In this document: positions 1 through 5,664 of the stretch, in pieces | Layout of the letters: every line of letters begins with the position of its first letter | How positions within the stretch are numbered: position 1 is the stretch's first letter | Assembly (NCBI GenBank): GCA_947451445.1 | Contig: CANFZJ010000221.1 | Coordinates: forward strand, 1-5,664 | From: Comamonadaceae bacterium | Lineage (GTDB): Bacteria; Pseudomonadota; Gammaproteobacteria; Burkholderiales; Burkholderiaceae_C | Length of the DNA stretch: 5,664 nucleotides | Direction: 5' to 3' | Notes under the pieces: model-generated | The model's input: the letters and a program-made list of their open reading frames with translations, nothing else | What the model was told of the DNA's origin: nothing | The model's database searches: none | Program-made: the position numbers and the translations under genes

Positions 1-814
1 GCACGGTCAGGCCGGGCTTGAAGTTTTTGACCACGTTGTACACGGCCACGTCCACACGCTTGACCATGGAGGTCAGCATGGTGCCGGGCTGCACGTAGTT
101 CTGGTTGCTGTCCACGCCAATGGCCAGCTTGCCTGCGTCTTTGGCGGCCTGGTAGACGCCGATACCGGTGCCGCCCGCAGCGGCAAACACCACGTCAGCG
201 CCCTTGGAGAACTGGGATTTGGTCAGCTCGCCGCCACGGCCGGGGTCGTTCCAGGCGGCGCCGGTGGTGCCGGTCATGTTGGCAAAGGTTTCGACCTTGG
301 GGTTGCCGTATTTGGCGCCCTGCTCATAGCCGCACTGGAACTTGCGGATCAGCGGGATGTCCATGCCGCCCACAAAGCCGACCTTGCCGGTTTTGCTGGC
401 CGCCGCCGCCATCATGCCGACCAAAAAGCTGCCTTCGTGCTCTTTGAACACCACGGACTGCACGTTGGGCGCTTCGACCACGTCGTCAATGATGGCGAAC
501 TGCAGCTTGGGAAATTCTTTGGCAACCTTGGCCATGGCCGAGGACTGGCTGAAGCTCATGCCGATGATGGGGCTGGCACCGCGCTCGGCCATGCGGCGAA
601 TGGATTGTTCGCGCTGGGTTTCGTTGGCTACTTCAAATTCGAGATAGGGTTTGCCGGTTTCCTTCTTCCAACGCTCCATGCCGTCGTAGGCGGACTGGTT
701 GAACGACTTGTCAAACTTACCGCCCAGGTCATAAATGATGGCGGGCTCGGCCACAACGGCGAAGGCCGATACCAGGGTGGCAGCAAAGAGGCTGAGTTGG
801 ATCGAAGTTTTCAT
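1..814 (-). CDS. BMP-family ABC transporter substrate-binding protein, 3' end missing (partial)
   Basis: Periplasmic binding protein of the BMP/PnrA family (Med/basic membrane protein type), whose characterised members bind nucleosides for ABC importers. The visible 271 residues start MKTSIQLSLF, with a signal peptide of about 22 residues (hydrophobic core, likely cut after VVA before EPA). There is no lipobox cysteine, so it should be a soluble periplasmic protein and not a lipoprotein as in spirochaetes. Family-type segments are IIYDLGGKFDKSFNQSAYDG (26-45), the stretch around SPIIGMSFSQ (81-90), FAIIDD (106-111), the glycine-rich VGFVGGMD (145-152) and AIGVDSNQNY (231-240), followed by K252. 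Aromatic and acidic residues in the first and last of these usually line the ligand pocket. The start is the first ATG giving a complete signal peptide; no good Shine-Dalgarno precedes it. It lies 153 bases downstream of psuG on the same strand. Permease and ATPase genes, if present, would lie beyond the left edge. The family call is firm; the ligand is unknown. Confidence 0.9.
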   Translation of the reverse strand, partial: MKTSIQLSLFAATLVSAFAVVAEPAIIYDLGGKFDKSFNQSAYDGMERWKKETGKPYLEFEVANETQREQSIRRMAERGASPIIGMSFSQSSAMAKVAKEFPKLQFAIIDDVVEAPNVQSVVFKEHEGSFLVGMMAAAASKTGKVGFVGGMDIPLIRKFQCGYEQGAKYGNPKVETFANMTGTTGAAWNDPGRGGELTKSQFSKGADVVFAAAGGTGIGVYQAAKDAGKLAIGVDSNQNYVQPGTMLTSMVKRVDVAVYNVVKNFKPGLTV

Positions 815-856
815 GGAAGAAGGCCGCTTTCGAGGAGGGTTGATAAAGACGGAGAC

Positions 857-869
857 GCACAAATTGTGC
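857..869. promoter_or_regulatory. 13-bp palindrome, candidate operator before the BMP gene
   Basis: GCACAA-A-TTGTGC is a perfect 6+1+6 palindrome, 43-55 bases upstream of the BMP-family start codon. Its right half with flank, AATTGTGC (862-869), recurs in direct orientation at 889-896, 27 bases away. A symmetric site plus an extra half-site in a short intergenic region looks like a regulator binding site, but no regulator gene is visible and the function is inferred. Confidence 0.3.
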
Positions 870-897
870 ACGACTCCCGACCAGCAGGAATTGTGCC

Positions 898-925
898 CAT
901 ACAAGAGAAAAACACTGTTTGTATG
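898..925. promoter_or_regulatory. Interrupted inverted repeat CATACAA-N14-TTGTATG, candidate operator
   Basis: Seven-base perfect arms at 898-904 and 919-925 are separated by 14 bases, putting the arm centres 21 bases (two helical turns) apart. On the - strand a weak promoter-like pair, TTGCTG (946-941) and TACAAA (923-918) with a 17-base spacer, would place this repeat over the -10 box and start site of the BMP-family gene. The arms could also form a weak hairpin in a psuG read-through transcript, with a run of five T inside the loop. Operator, weak terminator and chance are all possible. Confidence 0.25.
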
Positions 926-967
926 CGACGGCGTGCGCCGCAGCAATCCTCTTTTTCCCGTACCCGG

Positions 968-1885
968 CTAATCCTGGTATGCACAGGCGATGGCGGCAGC
1001 CAGGCGGGCGTTGTTCAGCACCAGCTGGATATTGGACGCCAGGCTATCACCACCGGTGATTTCGCTGACCCGCGCCAGCAAAAACGGGGTGGACTCCTTG
1101 CCGCGAATGCCCTGGGCCAAGGCCTCTTGCAGCGCCTGCGCAATCGCGGCGTCGATGGCGGTGCGGGGCATGGCAAAGGCATCGGGGATCGGGTTGGCCA
1201 CCACCATGCCGCCCTGCAGCCCCATGCGCCACTGGGCCTGCATGGCGGCGGCGATGGCCGCCGGGCTGTCCAACCGGTAGTCCACCTTGAAGCCGCTGTC
1301 GCGGGTGTAAAAGGCGGGCAGGTTGTCGGTCTGGTAGCCGACCACCGGCACGCCGTGGGTTTCCAGGTATTCCAGCGTCAGGCCCAGGTCCAAGATGGAC
1401 TTGATGCCCGCGCAGACCACGGCCACCGGGGTTTGCGCCAGCTCGATCAGGTCGGCCGATATGTCGAAACTTTGCGCCGCCCCCCGGTGCACGCCACCAA
1501 TGCCGCCGGTGGCAAACACACGGATGCCCGCCATGGCGGCAATCAGCATGGTGGACGCCACCGTGGTCGCACCGGTCTGCCTGGCGGCGACGATAAAGGC
1601 CATGTCGCGGCGGCTGACCTTGACGACATCCCGCCCGCCCTGGCCCAGCTGCTCGATCTCAACCGGGGTCAGGCCCACCTTCAACCGACCCTGCACGATG
1701 GCGATGGTGGCGGGCACCGCACCAAAGGCGCGCACCTCGGCCTCTACCTGCAAAGCGGTAGCCACGTTGTTCGGGTACGGCATACCGTGCGCGATGATGG
1801 TGGACTCCAACGCCACCACCGGGCGCTGGGCGGCCAAAGCAGCGGCAACGTCGGGGTGGATGTCGAGAAAGGGAATAGTCTTCAT
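968..1885 (-). CDS. psuG: Pseudouridine-5'-phosphate glycosidase PsuG
   Basis: Cytosolic enzyme that reversibly splits the C-C glycosidic bond of pseudouridine 5'-phosphate, giving uracil and ribose 5-phosphate; it is the second step of pseudouridine catabolism. From the ATG at 1885 it has 305 residues, close to the roughly 312 of the E. coli protein. The catalytic set known from E. coli (E31, K93, D149, K166, N289) is matched at a constant offset by E27 in VALESTIIAHG, K89 in DVVKVSRRD, D145 in FDISADL, K162 in CAGIKSILD and N285 in SLASNIQLV. The glycine-rich ATGGIGGVHRGA (125-136) is typical of the family. A TTG one codon upstream (1888) is also in frame, but the AAGG at 1895-1892 is spaced correctly for the ATG. 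It starts 15 bases after the psuK stop, so the two are almost certainly one transcript. No convincing intrinsic terminator follows. Confidence 0.97.
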   Translation of the reverse strand: MKTIPFLDIHPDVAAALAAQRPVVALESTIIAHGMPYPNNVATALQVEAEVRAFGAVPATIAIVQGRLKVGLTPVEIEQLGQGGRDVVKVSRRDMAFIVAARQTGATTVASTMLIAAMAGIRVFATGGIGGVHRGAAQSFDISADLIELAQTPVAVVCAGIKSILDLGLTLEYLETHGVPVVGYQTDNLPAFYTRDSGFKVDYRLDSPAAIAAAMQAQWRMGLQGGMVVANPIPDAFAMPRTAIDAAIAQALQEALAQGIRGKESTPFLLARVSEITGGDSLASNIQLVLNNARLAAAIACAYQD

Positions 1886-1891
1886 CAAACG

Positions 1892-1895
1892 CCTT
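1892..1895 (-). promoter_or_regulatory. Ribosome binding site of psuG
   Basis: AAGG on the - strand lies six bases before ATG 1885. It would be only three bases from the alternative TTG at 1888, so it supports the ATG as the start. It sits wholly in the 15-base psuK-psuG spacer. Confidence 0.6.
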
Positions 1896-1900
1896 GCTTC

Positions 1901-2824
1901 TTAATTAATAGCAGCTAGCGCAGCATCCACCTGCGCTAACGATAGTTTTGGATTGTTAGCACAGGATACCTGCACCGTCAGTGCAGCACAGGCCGAGGCA
2001 AAGCGCACCGCCTGCGCCAGGCTGTGGCCCAGCGTAAATCCGTGCAGCAAACCGGCCATCAGCGCATCACCCGCCCCGGTGGTGTTGACCACCGGGCCGG
2101 AGAGCGCCGCCTGCACGCCCTGCGTGCCATCCGTATCGCTCCAGAATACGCCCAGCGCACCCAGGCTCAGCACCACCTGGCGCACGCCCTGGCGGTGCAG
2201 CGACCCGGCCACCGCAGGCGCATCGGCCAGGCTGCGCAGGGGCAGGCTGGTCAGCGTTTCGGCCTCCAGCTGGTTGGCCTTGAGCAGCTGTACCCGCTGC
2301 AGCCACGGTGCCATCCGCACACATTTGGCGGCGGACACCGCGTCTACAAACACCGGCGCGCTGCCACTGTGGGTGCACAACCAGGCCAGCGCCGCGTCGG
2401 ACAGGTTGCAGTCCAGCAGCACGGCCTGCGCTGCGGCGATGTCGGCCGCCAGTGGGGCCAGCCGCTCGGGGGTGATGCGGGCCACGATCTGCATGTCATT
2501 CACGGCCATCACCGCTTCACCGTCCGGCCCGTGCAGCGACACATAGCACGACGTAGCCTGGCCCGGCAGCACCCAGCACGCCTGCACATCCACACCGGCA
2601 GCAGCAGTGGCGTCCAGCAGACTGTGGCCCGGCAAGTCGTCCCCTACCGCGCTGACCAGGCGGATGCGGTGGCCCAGCAGCGCCAGGTTGTGCGCCACAT
2701 TGCGGGCCACGCCACCGGGGGCAAAGGCAATCTGCCCCGGATTGGAGTCGCCCGCCCGCACCGGGCCCGTGCTGTGGCCCGCAATGTCCATGTTGGAAGC
2801 CCCCACCGCCAGCAGATAGTCCAT
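1901..2824 (-). CDS. psuK: Pseudouridine kinase PsuK (PfkB-family carbohydrate/nucleoside kinase)
   Basis: Cytosolic ATP-dependent kinase that converts pseudouridine to pseudouridine 5'-phosphate, the substrate of PsuG encoded next to it. The 307 residues match the family size (E. coli YeiC/PsuK is about 313). PfkB signature 1 is GGVARNVAHNLALLG (37-51). Signature 2 is NTTGAGDALMAGLLHG (247-262), containing the anion-hole GAGD with catalytic base D253. Segments recalled as shared with E. coli PsuK, and not just any PfkB kinase, include SNPGQIAFAPGG (27-38), VFVDAVSAAKCVR, LKANQLEAETL and the C-terminal NNPKLS. The first residue of signature 2 is N in place of the commoner D, as I recall it is in E. 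coli PsuK. The ATG at 2824 aligns with the family N-terminus (MDYLLAVGASNMDIAG), but no clear Shine-Dalgarno precedes it. It is first in the psuK-psuG unit. The 25-bp inverted repeat ends 22 bases upstream, so any promoter must lie in or beyond that repeat. Confidence 0.96.
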   Translation of the reverse strand: MDYLLAVGASNMDIAGHSTGPVRAGDSNPGQIAFAPGGVARNVAHNLALLGHRIRLVSAVGDDLPGHSLLDATAAAGVDVQACWVLPGQATSCYVSLHGPDGEAVMAVNDMQIVARITPERLAPLAADIAAAQAVLLDCNLSDAALAWLCTHSGSAPVFVDAVSAAKCVRMAPWLQRVQLLKANQLEAETLTSLPLRSLADAPAVAGSLHRQGVRQVVLSLGALGVFWSDTDGTQGVQAALSGPVVNTTGAGDALMAGLLHGFTLGHSLAQAVRFASACAALTVQVSCANNPKLSLAQVDAALAAIN

Positions 2825-2846
2825 GGTGTACCCGGCTGAAAATAAA

Positions 2847-2908
2847 CCTAAAAACCGCAGTTCCCCTGGAGCTGTCTTCGACCCTCCAGGGGAACTGCGG
2901 TTTTTAGG
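2847..2908. repeat. Perfect 25-bp inverted repeat (hairpin) between ssb and psuK
   Basis: Arms 2847-2871 and 2884-2908 are exact reverse complements over 25 bp, with a 12-base loop (2872-2883) that can add three more pairs (GTC/GAC). Each arm carries an A5 or T5 run next to a GC-rich core (CCGCAG / CTGCGG), so in RNA from either strand the core stem is followed by U5, as in a bidirectional intrinsic terminator. It lies 22 bases before the psuK ATG. It could be a second terminator insulating psuK from ssb, a 5'-UTR structure or attenuator of psuK, or one copy of a dispersed repeat family. Confidence 0.85.
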
Positions 2909-2925
2909 GCAAAGAAGCCACTATA

Positions 2926-2967
2926 TGCAAAACGCCCGCAAACCGGGCGGTTGGCGGGCGTTTTGCA
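2926..2967 (-). terminator. Intrinsic terminator of ssb
   Basis: Perfect 14-bp arms at 2926-2939 and 2954-2967 (core GCCCGC / GCGGGC) flank a loop that itself pairs AACC with GGTT around GGGC, giving a stem extended past one mismatch. In - strand RNA the stem begins 16 bases after the ssb stop codon and its GC core is followed by TTTTGCATA. The structure is nearly symmetric and could also stop transcription from the opposite direction. Confidence 0.8.
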
Positions 2968-2983
2968 AACGATGCGGGGATTT

Positions 2984-3523
2984 CTAGAAGGGAATGTCGT
3001 CGTCCATGTCGTCAAACCCGCTGGATGCACGGGGTGCAGGCGCGGGTGCCGCTGGGCGAGGCGCTGGCGCGGCCATGGGAGGGCGGCTGGCGGGCGCTGG
3101 CGCGGCGGCGCGGCGCGGCGGTGGGGCGCTGTCGTAGCCGCCGCCGTCGTCGTAACCGTCATTTCCCCCTTGCGGGCCGCCCATGCCCTGGCGGCTGCCG
3201 AGCATGGTCATTTCGTTGGCGACGATTTCGGTGATGGACTTTTCCATGCCGGTCGCGTCGTTGTACTTGCGGCTGCGGATGGAGCCTTCTACGTAGACCT
3301 GCGAGCCTTTGCGCAGGTATTGCTCGACGATACCGGCCAAGCCGCCACGGAACACCACACGGTGCCATTCGGTGGCTTCACGGCGCTCGCCGGTTTGCTT
3401 GTCTTTCCAGGTTTCGGTGGTGGCAATGGTGACATTGGCCACCCGGTCGCCGCTGGGGAAGGTACGCACTTCGGGGTCGCGGCCCAGGTTGCCGACGATG
3501 ATGACTTTGTTGACGGATGCCAT
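2984..3523 (-). CDS. ssb: Single-stranded DNA-binding protein SSB
   Basis: Binds and protects single-stranded DNA in replication, recombination and repair, and recruits partners through its C-terminal tip. From ATG 3523 it has 179 residues. The OB fold (about 1-110) opens with MASVNKVIIVGNLGRDPEVR and contains TEWHRVVF (51-58) and YLRKGSQVYVEG (69-80). DNA-stacking aromatics W39 and W53 are present; the position of E. coli W88 is Y87. A flexible Gly/Asp then Ala/Pro/Arg linker (about 112-168) leads to the acidic tip MDDDIPF, as in the family. The open frame extends to 3580, but the extra 19 codons overlap the MFS gene, and AGAGGA at 3537-3532 is spaced eight bases from ATG 3523. It lies 26 bases downstream of the MFS gene. 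A CATAAT -10-like hexamer (3554-3549) overlaps the MFS stop, but no -35 match is seen, so a private promoter is only possible. At the E. coli F60 position there is R59. Confidence 0.97.
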   Translation of the reverse strand: MASVNKVIIVGNLGRDPEVRTFPSGDRVANVTIATTETWKDKQTGERREATEWHRVVFRGGLAGIVEQYLRKGSQVYVEGSIRSRKYNDATGMEKSITEIVANEMTMLGSRQGMGGPQGGNDGYDDGGGYDSAPPPRRAAAPAPASRPPMAAPAPRPAAPAPAPRASSGFDDMDDDIPF

Positions 3524-3531
3524 TTTTGAAT

Positions 3532-3537
3532 TCCTCT
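3532..3537 (-). promoter_or_regulatory. Ribosome binding site of ssb
   Basis: AGAGGA on the - strand, eight bases before ATG 3523, in the 26-base gap after the MFS stop codon. It fixes the ssb start and excludes the 19-codon upstream extension. Confidence 0.75.
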
Positions 3538-3549
3538 TGAGGGGGTAGA

Positions 3550-4716
3550 TTATGCTTTGCCGGGGGTCTTCATAGGCCATGCCAGGACCAGCCAGACCAG
3601 CATGGCGACAGCGCAGACGGCGAACAAGCCCTGCGCTCCCAGGTGCTTGAGCAGCGCCCCACCGGCCAGCCCGCCCACAAAAAAGCCCAGCGACTGCAGC
3701 GTGTTGTAAACCCCCAGCGCCGTGCCACGCACGTGGGCCGGGGCTAGGCGCGACGCCAGGCTGGGCTGGCTGGCCTCCAGCACGTTAAAGCCGCAAAAAA
3801 ACAAAAACAACAAGGTGGCCAGGGTGCTGACCTGTGGCGCGTCGGCCACCAACAGCAGGCCCAGCTGCACCAGCGCGATCAAAGCAATCGCCGCCAGAAA
3901 CACCGCCCGCAGATAACCTCGCCGCTCCAACGGGAACAGGCTGCCGCCCATCACCACAAACGAGCCCAACACGGCAGGCAGGTAAACCCACCAGTGGTGC
4001 GCCTTGTCCAGCCCGGCCTGCACCAGCAGCGCGGGGATGGCCATCCACATTGCCAGCTGTACGGCATGTAGCACAAACACGCCCAGGTTCAGGCGCAACA
4101 GCCCGGCATGGCGCAGCACTTCGGACAACTTGCCACGGGGCTGGTTTTTGTGCACCACAGGCTCGGGCGGCACCACCCACAGCACCACGGCCACACCGGC
4201 CAGCGCCAGGCAGCCGGTCAGCACAAACAGGCCGCTCAAACCGATCTGTGCGGCCAGCGCCGGGGCCAGCACCAGCGACAAGGCGAACATCAGCGCGATG
4301 CTGCCGCCCACCAACGCCATGGCCTTGGTGCGCACGGCGTCGCGGGTCTGGTCGGCCAGCAGCGCGGTCACCGCCGCAGACACCGCACCCGCGCCTTGCA
4401 GGCTGCGGCCCAGCATCAGCCCGTTCAAACTTGCCGCCATGGCCGCCACAAAACTGCCCACCGCAAACAGCAGCAAGCCCAGCACGATGACCCGCTTACG
4501 GCCAAACCGGTCCGAGGCCATGCCAAACGGCAGCTGCAGCAGCCCTTGCGTCAAGCCGTAAATGCCCATTGCCAGCCCGACCCGGGCCGGGTCGTCGCCC
4601 CCCGGGAACTTGGCCGCCTCCAACGCAAACACCGGCAACACCAGGAACAGGCCCAGCATGCGCAGCGCAAAAATGGTGGCCAACGACAGGCTGGCGCGGC
4701 GCTCCAGCAGCGTCAT
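3550..4716 (-). CDS. MFS transporter, YajR-like drug/metabolite efflux family
   Basis: Inner-membrane major facilitator superfamily carrier, probably a proton-driven exporter; substrate unknown. From ATG 4716 it has 388 residues with about 12 hydrophobic segments. It opens with the family-typical MTLLERRASLSLATIFALRM. The loop 2-3 motif A is GMASDRFGRKR (65-75), and a helix-4 motif-B-like RSLQGAGAVS starts at R104. A charged central loop PEPVVHKNQPRGKLSE (184-199) divides the two halves. E. coli YajR carries an extra C-terminal cytosolic domain that is absent here: this protein ends shortly after the last helix (WPMKTPGKA). The frame stays open to a TTG at 4827, and a GTG at 4776 is also possible. 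None of these starts has a good Shine-Dalgarno, so the ATG was chosen because it gives the usual N-terminus just before helix 1. It diverges from uvrA with 123 bases between the chosen starts and lies directly upstream of ssb. Confidence 0.9.
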   Translation of the reverse strand: MTLLERRASLSLATIFALRMLGLFLVLPVFALEAAKFPGGDDPARVGLAMGIYGLTQGLLQLPFGMASDRFGRKRVIVLGLLLFAVGSFVAAMAASLNGLMLGRSLQGAGAVSAAVTALLADQTRDAVRTKAMALVGGSIALMFALSLVLAPALAAQIGLSGLFVLTGCLALAGVAVVLWVVPPEPVVHKNQPRGKLSEVLRHAGLLRLNLGVFVLHAVQLAMWMAIPALLVQAGLDKAHHWWVYLPAVLGSFVVMGGSLFPLERRGYLRAVFLAAIALIALVQLGLLLVADAPQVSTLATLLFLFFCGFNVLEASQPSLASRLAPAHVRGTALGVYNTLQSLGFFVGGLAGGALLKHLGAQGLFAVCAVAMLVWLVLAWPMKTPGKA

Positions 4717-4839
4717 CGCAACGGTTGCAGCAGCCGGGTCGGCAGAAGAGGGGATGGAAGCAGAGGATTGGGACACGGTAGACAGGCAGATAAGCCGCAA
4801 TTGTCTATCATCCAGGGTTACCCCCAAGCCGGTGCCACC
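4717..4839. promoter_or_regulatory. Divergent intergenic region between the MFS gene and uvrA
   Basis: This 123-base stretch must hold promoters for both directions, but no canonical -35/-10 pair was found. TATCAT (4806-4811) is a good -10 match for uvrA without a matching -35 at normal spacing. TAGACA (4779-4784) and its reverse complement TGTCTA (4802-4807) form a 6-bp inverted repeat with a 17-base gap. No CTGT-N8-ACAG SOS box is visible. Confidence 0.4.

Positions 4840-5664
<825 letters not shown>

Noticed and set aside
929..940. CGGCG-TG-CGCCG symmetric GC stretch after psuG as a terminator
   Set aside because: A two-base loop cannot close the full stem, and the nearest T-run is about 17 bases further downstream.
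437..1918. Long + strand open frame (493 codons) across the BMP gene, psuG and the psuK end
   Set aside because: It lies antisense to psuG, which keeps all catalytic residues. Its product is rich in Gly, His, Arg and Gln with no family resemblance, as expected of a stop-poor antisense frame in high-GC DNA.
1932..1963. Inverted repeat GCTAAC / GTTAGC near the 3' end of psuK
   Set aside because: Only six contiguous pairs with a 14-base gap, lying within codons for the conserved C-terminal region; no U-run follows, so chance is the simplest explanation.
2024..2839. + strand open frame of 271 codons antisense to psuK
   Set aside because: It mirrors the psuK codon pattern, has a His/Arg/Gln-rich composition and no recognisable domain.
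3010..3140. GC-rich repetitive stretch
   Set aside because: It encodes the Ala/Pro/Arg linker of SSB, which is normally low-complexity; not an independent repeat.
3834..4490. + strand open frame rich in Pro, Ala and Arg antisense to the MFS gene
   Set aside because: Low-complexity shadow of a membrane-protein gene; no ribosome site or domain.
4779..4807. TAGACA-N17-TGTCTA as an SOS/LexA box or divergent promoter
   Set aside because: It does not match CTGT-N8-ACAG, and as a promoter the second hexamer does not resemble a -10 in either direction.

Overview
The window reads as high-GC betaproteobacterial chromosome, most likely Burkholderiales and probably Comamonadaceae-like. The basis is the strong G/C third-position bias, the form of the UvrA and SSB proteins, and the uvrA / MFS transporter / ssb neighbourhood. 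The placement is inferred from protein character, not from a search. No mobile element, CRISPR array, tRNA or rRNA was seen.

Layout from right to left: the start of uvrA (4840 to the right edge, + strand) diverges from a leftward block on the - strand. That block holds an MFS transporter (3550-4716), then ssb (2984-3523). An intergenic stretch of 159 bases (2825-2983) with two strong hairpins follows. Next come psuK (1901-2824) and psuG (968-1885), tightly spaced, then a 153-base gap (815-967) carrying small palindromes. Last is the 5' part of a BMP-family periplasmic binding protein gene that runs off the left edge (1-814). Every gap between genes is shorter than 160 bases.

There are two functional units. 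The right half is genome maintenance: UvrA (nucleotide excision repair) and SSB (single-stranded DNA binding), with an MFS exporter gene between them. The left half is pseudouridine breakdown. PsuK phosphorylates pseudouridine to pseudouridine 5'-phosphate, and PsuG cleaves its C-C glycosidic bond to give uracil and ribose 5-phosphate. The BMP-family protein downstream belongs to a family of nucleoside-binding ABC importer components, so it may supply pseudouridine or another nucleoside to this pathway. That link is inferred from position only.

The observations most worth a second look are the psuK-psuG-BMP grouping, a perfect 25-bp inverted repeat ending 22 bases before the psuK start codon, and the palindromes in front of the BMP gene. 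Otherwise these are recognisable families, and I do not see a clearly novel system.
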